Shown piece by piece: positions 10,001 through 17,444 of a stretch of 64,000 bases of DNA; within the stretch, counting starts at the first letter, position 1; each line of letters opens with the position of its first letter. The position numbers were made by a program, and so were the translations under genes. The notes below the pieces were generated by a model, which was given only the letters and a program-made list of their open reading frames with translations, did not search any database and had not been told where the DNA came from. The stretch spans positions 5,270,001 to 5,334,000 of the forward strand of contig NZ_CP094534.1 of the NCBI RefSeq assembly GCF_022811645.1, written 5' to 3'. This DNA is from Hymenobacter monticola (GTDB lineage: Bacteria; Bacteroidota; Bacteroidia; Cytophagales; Hymenobacteraceae).

Positions 10001-10807
10001 CGTGACAATGGCCGCCTGGGCCTGGGCCACCGTGCCCCCGTGGAACGTGGTGTACTCGCCGGTGGCCGCTACGGCCAGGCGGTAAGTGCGCAGCTGCGAA
10101 CCACTGGCCTGCACCCGGGCGGCGGTGCCGGCCGTGGCGGCCGCTACGCGGGCGGCGCTGGCTTGCAGTTCGGCCTTGGTGGGCTCGAAGCCGCAGGTCA
10201 TGGCCGGACCGGCGGCCTTGGCCGTCCGGTTCATGTCTGACTTATAGAAAGCCAGGTAGTGGCGCGTGTCGGTGCGCGTCACCGGGTCGATGTAAAAGCT
10301 TTTGCCGCCGGCGGCCAGCACCTGGCCGTGGAAGCCCTGCGGCGTCAGGTCAAGCCGCACCGAGGCCGAGGCGTCGTCGAGGCCCACGCCGGCGTAGGTT
10401 TTAACATTGGGGTACTGGGCCGCCAGGGCGGGCGCCATCACGGGGGCCTCGCGCACGGCAAAGCGGCCGGTGCTGCCGTTGGGCAGCGGCAGGGCTAGCA
10501 CCAGCGGCGCGGCGCCCACCTGCGTTTCGGCCGGAGCGGTTGCCAGTGCGGTGCGCAGGCCGGCCACGTTCAGCGTCAGGGCCTGCGAATGGTAGAGCGC
10601 GGCCGACAGCGGCGACGCAGCCGCGGCTCCTTTGGCCTCGCCATCAGCCCGGAAGAAGTGCGGCGCGGCCTGCTGCGCCTGCGCCCCCAACGAAAGGCCC
10701 AACGACAGCAGCAGCGCGCTGCCAAGGCGACGGAGGCCCTGGCGGCCTGGGGAAGAAATGTCTAGCCGTTGGGTGTCCGGCCGGGACTGGTAACGATAGG
10801 TCATCAA
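7079..10807 (-). CDS. Secreted reprolysin-like metalloprotease with TIG repeats and T9SS sorting domain
   Basis: 1242 residues. A basic N-terminus and signal peptide (to about residue 45) precede a propeptide and a metzincin-type catalytic domain. The zinc site reads HEMGHQFSGNH (about 373-383): three His at metzincin spacing with catalytic Glu. The Met-turn IMAYAG is near 412. Then come three consecutive IPT/TIG domains (about 695-935, each starting PTITSFTP), a Cys-containing PPC-like domain (about 945-1060), a fourth TIG domain (about 1070-1150) and a C-terminal sorting domain (FSVWPNP... to ...GTYLLSV...) typical of T9SS cargo. It is predicted to be exported and cell-surface attached or released, degrading proteins or peptides. 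The usual metzincin Gly two residues after the second His is Ser here, with Gly one position later. Confidence 0.9.
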   Translation of the reverse strand: MMTYRYQSRPDTQRLDISSPGRQGLRRLGSALLLSLGLSLGAQAQQAAPHFFRADGEAKGAAAASPLSAALYHSQALTLNVAGLRTALATAPAETQVGAAPLVLALPLPNGSTGRFAVREAPVMAPALAAQYPNVKTYAGVGLDDASASVRLDLTPQGFHGQVLAAGGKSFYIDPVTRTDTRHYLAFYKSDMNRTAKAAGPAMTCGFEPTKAELQASAARVAAATAGTAARVQASGSQLRTYRLAVAATGEYTTFHGGTVAQAQAAIVTTVNRVVGVYEKELAVRLVLVANNSSLIYTDATTDPYANTSGDLPANQTNVNAIIGAANYDIGHLVGTGGGGVAGLGVVCGTSKARGLTGSNSPVGDAFDIDYVAHEMGHQFSGNHPFNGNAGSCGGGNRNANTAWEPGSGTTIMAYAGICGTANDLQPHSDPTFHTGNYQEMRAFIDGTTCSTASATGNTAPVVTAPASGKTLPISTPFKLTATATDAENDALTYMWEELDLGPQQAPNAAQVANSNVPLFRSFVPLTSGTRYFPRITDLVNNTTVIGERLPTVTRSLNFRCTARDEHVGPAGTIGGVDYSPTVSLSVTSAAGPFVVQSPNTAVSWIGGAAQTVTWDVANTVAAPVSCTLVNIRLSLDGGLTYPTVLAANVPNNGSAVVVAPSPATAETQARIMVEAADNYFFDISNANFTITPPAVGPTITSFTPGGGLAGTVVTILGSNFTGATAVSFNGTPATNFTVVSATQLTATVAAGTTTGAITITTPVGTATSAMPFIVGAPPTITSFTPTSGAVGSTVVITGTNFTGATQVTFNGTIATTLTVNSATQVTVTVPAGATTGVIGLTAPTGTTASTAVFTVIPAPTITSFTPAFGRPGTVVTITGTNFTGATQVTFNGTAATTFTVVSATQITVTVPAGATTGFIGVTALGGPGTSTTVFTVPVLANDLCADAIAVTCGQTVTGTTVGATTASDPTGSCGGETVDGGGVFYSIVGTGRAITVSTCATATRFDTKLFVYRGACGTFICVGSNDDANCAARATASAVTFNSTLGTTYYVMVGGYGTATGAFALNVSCVPPAPVVTSLSPVSGPVGTTVTVTGTDFSNATSVTINGQNVSNLVVVNATTITFTVPTNASTGNVVVTTPGGASNGTLFTVTVISSTANAAKSEFSVWPNPVAGKGALHVKLAVPAASATLTLYNVLGQVVSTRSFGGSGTEVPTAGLASGTYLLSVQTPGRAPSIQRVVVE

Positions 10808-10981
10808 AGGAAATTTAGGTGAGGTGGAGACAGTAAATATAACTTCCCTCCCCTGTTTATCCGATGAAAATCGACCAATGGCATCCGATTATCGGTCAGC
10901 AAGGGCGATTGAACGCGTTTTTTCTTCTGCGTGGCATAGCCACACCCGGCCCACGTTGCTGGATTAAAGCCAGGCCAAGAA

Positions 10982-11024
10982 CCAAAACAGCCCGTCCTTG
11001 CACGGCAAGGACGGGCTGTTTTGG
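10982..11024 (-). terminator. Terminator of the lpxB transcript
   Basis: A perfect 19-bp stem (10982-11000 with 11006-11024) has a 5-nt loop. The GC-rich core (CAGCCCGTCCTTG) is flanked by AAAA/TTTT. It lies 25 bases past the lpxB stop codon. Confidence 0.85.
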
Positions 11025-11049
11025 TGGCAGCAAGCGCGCTGCTCCGCTG

Positions 11050-12162
11050 CTACTTCGAGCGCAGGTATTGCACCATCAGCTCGGCGGTTTTTTTGGCGGC
11101 CTGCTGCTGACCGAGCTTTTCGCGCAGCTCGGCGTAGCCGGCCTGGATGCGGGCCTGGTAGTCGGCGTCGTTCAGCATGGTGCGCAGCTCGTCGAGCAGG
11201 TTACGGGCGTTGAATTCGCCCTGAATCAGCTCTTTCACCACTTCCCGGCCCGCAATCAGGTTCACCAGGGAGATGTAGGGCACCTTAATCACCATTTTGC
11301 CGATGGTATAGCTCAGCAGGCTGGTGCGGTAGCACACAATCTGGGGCACGCCAAACAGGGCGGTTTCGAGGGTGGCCGTGCCGCTCGTGACCAGGGCGGC
11401 CGCGGCGTGGCTGAGCAGGTCGAAGGTTTGGTCGAAGACGAACCGGATGCCGTTGCGGTGGAAGTGCTTGTAGTAGTTCGGGTCGAGGTTGGTGACGCCG
11501 GCCACCACGAACTGGTACTCCTGAAAGCCCGGCAGGATGGCAATCATCTCGTGCAGCATCTCCTCAATTTCCTGCTTGCGCGAGCCCGGCAGCACGGCAA
11601 TGATGGGCCGGTTGGGGTCAAGGCGGTTGCGCTCGTGGAAATCAGGCGTGGGCTGGAACTCGGCCACGGCGTCAGCCGTGGGGTTGCCGGTGTAGTCCAC
11701 CTCGTAGCCGAACTTCTGGTAGAACTCGCGCTCGAAAGGCAGGATGGCGAACATCTTGTCGACGTAGGCCTTCACCTTCTCGACGCGGCCCTGGTTCCAG
11801 GCCCAGATTTTGGGCGAGATGTAGTAGAACACCTTGATGCCGTGCTCCTTGGCAAACCGGGCCATGCGCAGGTTAAAACCCGCGTAGTCCACCAGTATCA
11901 GCACATCGGGCTTGAAGGTGAGGATGTCCTGCTGGCACTGCTTGAGGTAGCCGCGGAACTTGAGCACGCTGGTAGCAGCCTCCACAAAACCCATGATGGC
12001 CAGCTCCTTGTAGTGGCGCACCAGTTCGCCGCCCTCGGCTTCCATCAGGTCGCCGCCCCAGTAGCGGAACTGCGCGGCGGTGTCTTGCAGCTTGAGTTCG
12101 CGCATGAGGTGGGCGGCGTGGAAATCGCCCGACCGTTCGCCGGCTATTAAATAATACTTCAC
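11050..12162 (-). CDS. lpxB: Lipid-A-disaccharide synthase
   Basis: 370 residues, the usual LpxB length. The enzyme joins UDP-2,3-diacylglucosamine and lipid X into the lipid A disaccharide at the inner membrane (GT19 family). Family signatures include MKYYLIAGERSGDFHAAHLM at the N-terminus, the ILVDYAGFNLRMA segment, PKIWAWNQGRV, and VLPGSRKQEI in the nucleotide-sugar binding half. The start codon is GTG at 12162; no ATG lies nearby in frame. A heptanucleotide-repeat hairpin occupies the 130-nt gap to queD upstream, so whether the two are co-transcribed is uncertain. Confidence 0.96.
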   Translation of the reverse strand: MKYYLIAGERSGDFHAAHLMRELKLQDTAAQFRYWGGDLMEAEGGELVRHYKELAIMGFVEAATSVLKFRGYLKQCQQDILTFKPDVLILVDYAGFNLRMARFAKEHGIKVFYYISPKIWAWNQGRVEKVKAYVDKMFAILPFEREFYQKFGYEVDYTGNPTADAVAEFQPTPDFHERNRLDPNRPIIAVLPGSRKQEIEEMLHEMIAILPGFQEYQFVVAGVTNLDPNYYKHFHRNGIRFVFDQTFDLLSHAAAALVTSGTATLETALFGVPQIVCYRTSLLSYTIGKMVIKVPYISLVNLIAGREVVKELIQGEFNARNLLDELRTMLNDADYQARIQAGYAELREKLGQQQAAKKTAELMVQYLRSK

Positions 12163-12171
12163 TGGAAGAGT

Positions 12172-12288
12172 GTTGAGTTTTGAATGTTGAGTTTTGAGTT
12201 AAGGGTTGACGCGCAGAGGTTGCAGTTGCGTCGGAATGATACCGCCGCTATCCATTCAACATTCAACACTCAACTCTCAACAGTCAAA
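12172..12288. repeat. Heptanucleotide-repeat hairpin between queD and lpxB
   Basis: The left arm at 12172-12199 is four heptads (GTTGAGT, TTTGAAT, GTTGAGT, TTTGAGT). The right arm at 12254-12288 is five heptads of the complementary sense (ATTCAAC, ATTCAAC, ACTCAAC, TCTCAAC, AGTCAAA). The arms can pair over about 28 bases around a 54-nt centre. The right arm ends 4 bases from the queD stop codon and the left arm lies 10 bases upstream of the lpxB start. Confidence 0.75.
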
Positions 12289-12292
12289 ACTT

Positions 12293-12709
12293 CTAGCCGC
12301 CGTAGTATTCCACGAAGTTGCGCGGCGTTTCGTAGAGTTTTACGCAGTGCAGCTTGGCGGGGGTGATGGCCGGCAGCTCGCGCTCGATGATTTGCCAGAA
12401 GGCGATGGCCAGGTTTTCGGTGCTGGCCATCTGGCCGGCCATGAAGGGCACGTCGAGGTTGAGGTTTTTGTGGTCGACCTGCTCGGTGATGTGCGTGCGC
12501 AGCAGGTCGGACAGGGCCTTTAGGTCGACCACGAAGCCGGTTTCGGGGTCGGGTTCGCCCTTCACCGTCACGATGAGGTCGTAGTTGTGGCCGTGCCAGT
12601 TGGTGTTGGCACAGGGGCCGAACACTTCGCGGTTGCGCTCCTCGCTCCACTTGGGGTTGTAGAGCTTGTGCGCGGCGTTGAAATGTTCCTGGCGGCTGAT
12701 GTACATCAT
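12293..12709 (-). CDS. queD: 6-carboxytetrahydropterin synthase family protein (QueD)
   Basis: 138 residues, typical for the PTPS/QueD family. QueD makes 6-carboxy-5,6,7,8-tetrahydropterin from 7,8-dihydroneopterin triphosphate in queuosine/7-deazaguanine synthesis. The zinc ligands are visible as His14 (FNAAH) and His39/His41 (WHGHNY). The probable catalytic Cys33 (GPCANTNWHG) is present, as are the later Glu/His of the fold (STENLA, LYET). Two adjacent ATG codons open the frame. Other queuosine genes are not in the window. It lies downstream of the permease gene, separated by a heptad hairpin. Confidence 0.92.
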   Translation of the reverse strand: MMYISRQEHFNAAHKLYNPKWSEERNREVFGPCANTNWHGHNYDLIVTVKGEPDPETGFVVDLKALSDLLRTHITEQVDHKNLNLDVPFMAGQMASTENLAIAFWQIIERELPAITPAKLHCVKLYETPRNFVEYYGG

Positions 12710-12715
12710 TCTTCT

Positions 12716-12806
12716 AAGCTTTTAGCTACTAGCTGATAGCCGTTAGCTTTCTCTGGCTTCCTCTTTGAAAAGAAGCCAACAGCTAACAGCCAATGGCTAA
12801 TAGCTT
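12716..12806. repeat. Heptanucleotide-repeat hairpin between permease gene and queD
   Basis: The left arm has four heptads ending in TAGC (TTTTAGC, TACTAGC, TGATAGC, CGTTAGC; 12720-12747). The right arm at 12775-12806 has GCCAACA, GCTAACA, GCCAATG, GCTAATA and GCTT. GGCTTC at 12735-12760 region and GAAGCC at 12772-12777 add inner pairing. The right arm runs directly into the stop codon of the permease gene (12805-12807). Confidence 0.75.
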
Positions 12807-13806
12807 AATTATTTTTCCGCAGCAAATATACGAAGAAGGGTACCCCGAACAGGGCCGTGACCAAGCCCACCGGCAGCCCGGCCGGCGGGTAGAGCAGCCG
12901 GGCCAGCAGGTCGCAGGCCAGCAAAAAACTGCCGCCCAGCACCGCGCAAAACAGCAGATTGAGCCGGCCCGTGGTGCCCAGCAGGCCGCGCGTGAGGTGC
13001 GGCACCAGCAGCCCCACGAAGCCCACCGGCCCGCACAGCGTCACCACGCCCCCCGTGAGGCCCGCCGCCAGCCCCACCAGCAACCAGCGCAGCCGCGCCA
13101 CGGGCAGGCCCAACGCCGCGGCCCGCTCCTCGCCCAGCAGCAGCAGGTTCAAATCTTTTTGCAGGAAGCCCAGCACGAACAAGCTGATGGCCAGCGCCGC
13201 CGCCGGATACGGCAGCACGCTCCACCCGGCCCGCTCGAAACTACCAAACGCCCAGAACACCACGCTGCGCAGGCTGCCCTCGGGCGAGGCCAGGAAGGTG
13301 AGCAGGCTGCCCACAGCTGCCGCCAATGCTCCCACCGCCACGCCCGCCAGCAGCAGCGGTGCCGGCATGATGCGCCCGCGCCGGGTGCCCAGCGCCACCA
13401 CCAGCAACGTGGCACCAAACGCGCCCGCCAGCGCCGCCACCGGCGGCAAATACACGCCCATTACCGTGAGAGAGGGCACCAGCACGTAGGAAGCAATGGC
13501 CCCCAGCGAGGCCCCCGAGGCCGTGCCCAATAAATAAGGGTCGGCCAGCGGGTTGGTGACGAGAGTTTGGAGCAGGTAGCCGCTCACGGCGAGGCTGGCG
13601 CCGGCCAGCAACGCCAGCAGCAGGCGCGGCAGCCGCAGTTGCACCAGCACCAGCTGGGCAGGGTCGGCGGGGTCGTAGTGCCGGAAGGTGTTCAGGATGA
13701 AGCCGTACGACGTGCTGTAGCTGCCCACGCGCAAGCCCAGCACCAGCAAGGCCAGCGTGAGCAGCAGGCCGGTTACCAGCCATAGCAGCGGGCGACGGGC
13801 AGACAT
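12805..13806 (-). CDS. FecCD/BtuC-family ABC transporter permease
   Basis: 333 residues, almost wholly hydrophobic, with about nine or ten predicted membrane helices. It is the inner-membrane channel of a type II importer for vitamin B12, haem or siderophores. Family hallmarks include the early RLPRLLLALLAGASLAVSGY segment, NPLADPYLLG and the coupling-helix region near LGLPVARLR. Its ATG overlaps the stop of the upstream binding-protein gene by one base (TGATG), a sign of translational coupling. The ATPase subunit expected for this importer is not next to it; downstream is queD. Substrate cannot be settled from sequence alone. Confidence 0.93.
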   Translation of the reverse strand: MSARRPLLWLVTGLLLTLALLVLGLRVGSYSTSYGFILNTFRHYDPADPAQLVLVQLRLPRLLLALLAGASLAVSGYLLQTLVTNPLADPYLLGTASGASLGAIASYVLVPSLTVMGVYLPPVAALAGAFGATLLVVALGTRRGRIMPAPLLLAGVAVGALAAAVGSLLTFLASPEGSLRSVVFWAFGSFERAGWSVLPYPAAALAISLFVLGFLQKDLNLLLLGEERAAALGLPVARLRWLLVGLAAGLTGGVVTLCGPVGFVGLLVPHLTRGLLGTTGRLNLLFCAVLGGSFLLACDLLARLLYPPAGLPVGLVTALFGVPFFVYLLRKNN

Positions 13807-14717
13807 CAGCGGGTAGCAGCTGACGCCGTGGAAGCCGGTTGCCTCAGCAGCCCCTGCAACTCGCGCACCGACTCGACCACACGCGGGCCCGGCCGCTCCA
13901 TCAGGTTGCCGGTGATGGCGAAGACGCGGCGGGTTTTATAGGCATTGATGCGCTTCAGCTCAGGGTAATTCTTGAAAAACGTGCTGTCCAGCTTCTCGAA
14001 GCTGCCGCCAAGCAGCACGTCGGGGTTCAGCTTGAGGATGTACTCGCGCGTCAGGGCCGGGTAGGGCTGCGGGAAGGTTTCGGTCACGGCGTTTTGGCCG
14101 CCGGCGAGGCGGATTTCGTCGGTGAAGAGCGTGTTCTGGCCGTAGCAGTAAATAGGGTCCTGCCAGGTGATGGCCAGCACTTTTGGTGGGTTGGCGGGTT
14201 GGTGGGCGGGAGAGTTGACGAGGATTTTCATGCTTTGGCGGAGCGAGTCGGCCACGCGGTGGCCCTGCGCCTCGCGGCCGAGCAGGCGACCCAGCTCTTC
14301 CATGCCGGTGAAAACATCTTCCACTTTGCGAAAACGCATGTAGTACACCGGAATGCCCAGGTCCTGCAGGCGCTTGGCGTCATCGACGGAGGTGATGCCT
14401 TCGACGGTGAACACCACCTCGGGCTTGAGCGTGACGAGGCGCTCCAGGTCGAGCGGGTAGTTGTTGACGACGGGCTTGCTGAGCACGGCAACGGGGAAAT
14501 TGTCCTGCGGGCAACGGGCCACGATGGTGGCGGTGTCGGCCACGGCGTAGAGCATTTCGGTCATGCTGGGGGCCAGTGCCAGCACGCGGCGCGGGTGTGC
14601 GGGCAGGGTGAGGGCCCGGCCCAGGCCATCGTGCACGGCCACGGGGGCGGCGGGTTTCGAATCGGACTGGCAACTTGCCAGCCACGCCAGCGGTAAAAGC
14701 AGCAACAGAAAACGCAT
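13806..14717 (-). CDS. BtuF-like periplasmic substrate-binding lipoprotein
   Basis: 303 residues. The N-terminus has a signal peptide with lipobox LASC (Cys17), so it is a lipoprotein facing the periplasm. The type III binding-protein fold (two lobes joined by a helix) is recognisable: the DGLGRALTLPAHPRRVLALAPSMTEMLYA start, LVTLKPEVVFTVEG in lobe one and LKLNPDVLLGG plus the ERPGPRVVES end in lobe two. It should hand its ligand (vitamin B12, or an iron-chelate) to the coupled permease. A TACCTTTG -7 box sits only four bases before the ATG, suggesting a leaderless message. A REP doublet lies in the divergent gap to hldD. Confidence 0.9.
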   Translation of the reverse strand: MRFLLLLLPLAWLASCQSDSKPAAPVAVHDGLGRALTLPAHPRRVLALAPSMTEMLYAVADTATIVARCPQDNFPVAVLSKPVVNNYPLDLERLVTLKPEVVFTVEGITSVDDAKRLQDLGIPVYYMRFRKVEDVFTGMEELGRLLGREAQGHRVADSLRQSMKILVNSPAHQPANPPKVLAITWQDPIYCYGQNTLFTDEIRLAGGQNAVTETFPQPYPALTREYILKLNPDVLLGGSFEKLDSTFFKNYPELKRINAYKTRRVFAITGNLMERPGPRVVESVRELQGLLRQPASTASAATR

Positions 14718-14721
14718 GCGG

Positions 14722-14729
14722 CAAAGGTA
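14722..14729 (-). promoter_or_regulatory. -7 box (TACCTTTG) of the BtuF-like gene
   Basis: An exact TAnnTTTG match on the minus strand that ends four bases before the ATG at 14717. If used, transcription would begin at or within a few bases of the start codon. Confidence 0.55.
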
Positions 14730-14754
14730 GGCGTGCTACCCGGCGCGTGGCACT

Positions 14755-14825
14755 AGTATCCCGAAGCTCTGCTTCGGTTCGTTGAACAATTCGGACGCGA
14801 GCCGAAGCAGGAGCTTCGGGATACT
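14755..14825. repeat. REP doublet of the RAYT-linked family
   Basis: Two inverted copies face each other: the left one begins TAGTATCCCGAAGC and the right one ends GCTTCGGGATACTC. Each has its own small hairpin (CCGAAGC...GCTTCGG). The core AAGCT-TGCTT and the GTAY head match the copies beside the RAYT gene at 42.5-43.3 kb. It lies between the divergent BtuF-like gene and hldD. Confidence 0.75.
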
Positions 14826-14847
14826 CGTACCACAAGGCCCAGCAGTT

Positions 14848-14855
14848 TACCTTTG
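14848..14855 (+). promoter_or_regulatory. -7 box (TACCTTTG) of hldD
   Basis: An exact TAnnTTTG match 22 bases before the hldD ATG and just beyond the REP doublet. No good -33 TTG is seen at the normal spacing, where the REP's edge lies instead. Confidence 0.5.
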
Positions 14856-14877
14856 CCCCGTTCCAATTCCCCGCTCC

Positions 14878-15846
14878 ATGATAGTAGTCACCGGCGCGGC
14901 CGGCTTCATTGCCAGCTGCCTTGTTTCCCGCCTCAACGCCGCCAATTTCAACGACATTGTGGTGGTGGACAATTTTTCCATCGAGAAGAAGCTGCCCAAC
15001 ATCGAAGGCAAGAAGCTGCGCGAGTACGTGGACCGCGAAACGTTCTTCGACTGGCTCGACGCCAACCACGAGCAGGTGGAATTCATCTTCCACCTCGGCG
15101 CCCGCACCGACACCACGGAGATGGACCCGGCCGTGTTTGACCTGCTCAACCTCAACTATTCCAAGCAAATGTGGCGGGCCTGCGTGCAGTACAACCTGCC
15201 GCTGGTGTACGCCTCCTCGGCCGCTACTTACGGCGACGGCACCTTGGGCTACACCGATACCGACGAGGCCCTGTTTCCGCTCTACCGCCCGCTGAACCCC
15301 TACGGTGACTCGAAAAACGACTTCGACAACTGGGCTCTGCAACAGGAAGAAAAGCCGTATTTCTGGGCCGGGCTGAAGTTTTTCAACGTGTACGGGCCCA
15401 ACGAATATCACAAGGGCCGCATGGCCTCCGTGATATTTCACGCCTTCCATCAGATTCAGCAGACGGGCTCAATGATGCTGTTTAAGTCGCACCACCCCGA
15501 CTACACCGACGGCGGCCAGATGCGCGACTTTGTGTACGTGAAGGACGTGGCGGAAGTGTGCTTTTTCCTACTGAACCACCGCACGCACTCCGGCATCTAC
15601 AACCTGGGTAGCGGCCAGGCCCGCACCTTCCTCGATTTGGCCCTGAATACCTTCCAGGCCCTGGGCCGCACGGCCGACATCCGGTTTAAAGACACGCCCG
15701 AGGATATCCGCGACAAGTACCAGTACTTCACCGAGGCCGACATGAGCAAGCTCAAAAGCATCGGCTACGAGCAGCCGTTTACCCGGCTGGAAGACGGCAT
15801 TCAAGACTACGTGCAGAACTACCTGCTGCCCGGGCGGTACCTGTAG
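14878..15846 (+). CDS. hldD: ADP-L-glycero-D-manno-heptose 6-epimerase
   Basis: 322 residues, the expected length. HldD converts ADP-D-glycero- to ADP-L-glycero-manno-heptose for the lipopolysaccharide core. The short-chain dehydrogenase Rossmann start is MIVVTGAAGFIASCLVSRLN, followed by VVVDNFS. The catalytic site shows SSAATYG and the family's tyrosine/lysine region at YGDSKNDFD. The start at 14878 is fixed by this Rossmann motif and by the -7 box just upstream. The stop codon (TAG at 15844-15846) is part of the GTAG head of a palindromic element. With lpxB nearby on the other strand it points to outer-membrane glycolipid synthesis. Confidence 0.95.
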   Translation: MIVVTGAAGFIASCLVSRLNAANFNDIVVVDNFSIEKKLPNIEGKKLREYVDRETFFDWLDANHEQVEFIFHLGARTDTTEMDPAVFDLLNLNYSKQMWRACVQYNLPLVYASSAATYGDGTLGYTDTDEALFPLYRPLNPYGDSKNDFDNWALQQEEKPYFWAGLKFFNVYGPNEYHKGRMASVIFHAFHQIQQTGSMMLFKSHHPDYTDGGQMRDFVYVKDVAEVCFFLLNHRTHSGIYNLGSGQARTFLDLALNTFQALGRTADIRFKDTPEDIRDKYQYFTEADMSKLKSIGYEQPFTRLEDGIQDYVQNYLLPGRYL

Positions 15847-15926
15847 AGACACATATTTGCGTCTCACCGGCGGTGTCGGCTGCCCTGCATTATTCAACGA
15901 TTGAGACGCAAGCATGCGTCTCTACA
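15842..15926. repeat. REP-type inverted pair with GTAGAGAC heads
   Basis: Two 25-base arms (15842-15866 and 15902-15926) are inverted copies with three mismatches, separated by 35 bases. Each reads GTAGAGAC...GCGTCTCA with its own internal hairpin. The left GTAG supplies the hldD stop codon; the right arm contains a possible ATG for the next gene. Confidence 0.8.
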
Positions 15927-15943
15927 ATTCGCCCTCCCCGCCC

Positions 15944-17332
15944 GTGACCCAACCTGCCTTTCCCGTCATTACCGTAGTGGGCGGCGGCTTTGCGGGCACG
16001 GCGCTGGTGCTGCAGCTGCGGCAGCAACCGGCGCTGGCGGGGGCCGAAATTCACCTCGTCGAGCCACGCGAAGTGCCGGGCCCCGGCCTGGCCTACACCG
16101 CCCGGCGGCCCGAATACCTGCTGAACGTGCGCCCCGGCGGCCTGAGCCTTTACCCCGACGCGCCCGGACATTTTGCCAACTGGCTGAACACCCAGCCTGA
16201 AAGTGCCAGCGGCGCGCCCGAATTTGCTCCACGTGCCACCTACGGCCGCTACCTGCATGAGGAACTGGCCGCCGCTTTGGCTACCGGTCAGTCTGGTTTG
16301 CGCTGGCACCGCACCACAGCCCTTACGGCTTCGCTCCTGCCCTCGGGCCAGCGCCATGTGCTGCTGGCCGACGGCACCCAACTCCGCAGCGACTACGTGG
16401 TGCTGGCCCTGGGCAACTTCCCGCCCCCGCCCCCGGCCGGGCCCGACCACCGCTACCTGCACCACCCCGGCTACCACGCCGACCCCTGGGCTACCGGCAA
16501 CCTTCGCCGCATCGGGCCCGACGACTCGGTGCTGCTCATCGGCTCGGGCCTGACGGCGGTGGACGTGCTGCTGGCCCTGCACCACGACGGACACCGCGCC
16601 CCCGTAACGGTGGTGGCCCGCCACGGCCGCTGGCCTAGCGCCCACGGCCCGGCGGCGGCCGGCTATTCTAATTTTTACCCCGAGTTGGCCGCCGAAACCA
16701 CTGTGGCGGGCGTACTGCGCGTTTTCAAGCGGCACCTGCGGGCTGCCGCGGTGCAGGGCATCGACTGGCGGCCCGTGCTCGATGCGTTGCGGCCGGATTT
16801 GGGCCGCATCTGGGCGGCGTGGCCGCTAGTGGAGCAGCGCCGTTTTCTGCGGCACCTGGCGGGGGTGTGGGCGGTGGCCCGGCACCGCAGCCCGCCGCAA
16901 AATGCGGTTGCTTTAGCCAATCTAACCGCTAATGGCCTGGTACAGCTGCGGGTGGGCTCGGTGCGTGAAATATTGCCCGACGGCGACTTGCTACACGTAC
17001 GAATAGGCGCGCGAAAGGGCCCCGGCGAGTGGCACACGGCCCAGCACGTGGTATGCTGCGCCGGCCCCCTGCTCGACTACGGCCGCATTGCCGACCCGCT
17101 GGTGATGAGCCTGCGCGACAAGGGCCACCTGGCCGCCGACCCGCTCGGCCTGGGCATGCAGACGGACCCGCACGGCGCCCTGCGCGGAGCCGATGGCCGG
17201 GTTTCTACCACGCTGTTCACCCTCGGCCCCAGCCGGCGGCCGGCTTATTTTGAATCGACGGCCGTGCCGGAAATTCGGCAGCAAGCGGCCGACCTGGCGC
17301 GGGAACTGGCCCGGCGGGTGGAAGGGCGGTAA
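15944..17332 (+). CDS. FAD/NAD(P)-binding protein (NAD_binding_9 type)
   Basis: 462 residues from the GTG at 15944. The dinucleotide-binding signature VVGGGFAGTALVLQL with an acidic LVEP end marks an FAD site, and a second nucleotide-binding motif (VLLIGSGLTAVDVLLAL) lies near residue 200. The family (PF13454-like) has unclear function; members resemble hydroxylases or HpnW-type oxidoreductases. An ATG at 15914 in the same frame would give ten more residues, but it lies inside a palindromic element, so I prefer the GTG immediately before TQPAFPVITVVGGG. It follows hldD in the same direction after about 100 bases. No partner that names the substrate is adjacent. Confidence 0.8.
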   Translation: MTQPAFPVITVVGGGFAGTALVLQLRQQPALAGAEIHLVEPREVPGPGLAYTARRPEYLLNVRPGGLSLYPDAPGHFANWLNTQPESASGAPEFAPRATYGRYLHEELAAALATGQSGLRWHRTTALTASLLPSGQRHVLLADGTQLRSDYVVLALGNFPPPPPAGPDHRYLHHPGYHADPWATGNLRRIGPDDSVLLIGSGLTAVDVLLALHHDGHRAPVTVVARHGRWPSAHGPAAAGYSNFYPELAAETTVAGVLRVFKRHLRAAAVQGIDWRPVLDALRPDLGRIWAAWPLVEQRRFLRHLAGVWAVARHRSPPQNAVALANLTANGLVQLRVGSVREILPDGDLLHVRIGARKGPGEWHTAQHVVCCAGPLLDYGRIADPLVMSLRDKGHLAADPLGLGMQTDPHGALRGADGRVSTTLFTLGPSRRPAYFESTAVPEIRQQAADLARELARRVEGR

Positions 17333-17393
17333 TTCGTGCTTCATCCCGTGCTGACGTTGCGCGCTTTTGATTCAAGCCCAAACGAGCGCAACG

Positions 17394-17422
17394 AAAAAGC
17401 CGCCCCAGATGGAGCGGCTTCT
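17394..17422 (-). terminator. Terminator of the small hypothetical gene
   Basis: An AAGCCGCTCC/GGGGCGGCTT stem (one G-T pair) with a 4-5 nt loop is followed on the minus strand by a T-tract. It may also serve the plus-strand FAD protein gene. Confidence 0.7.
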
Positions 17423-17444
17423 TGAACTGTGGCGGGCAATGAGC

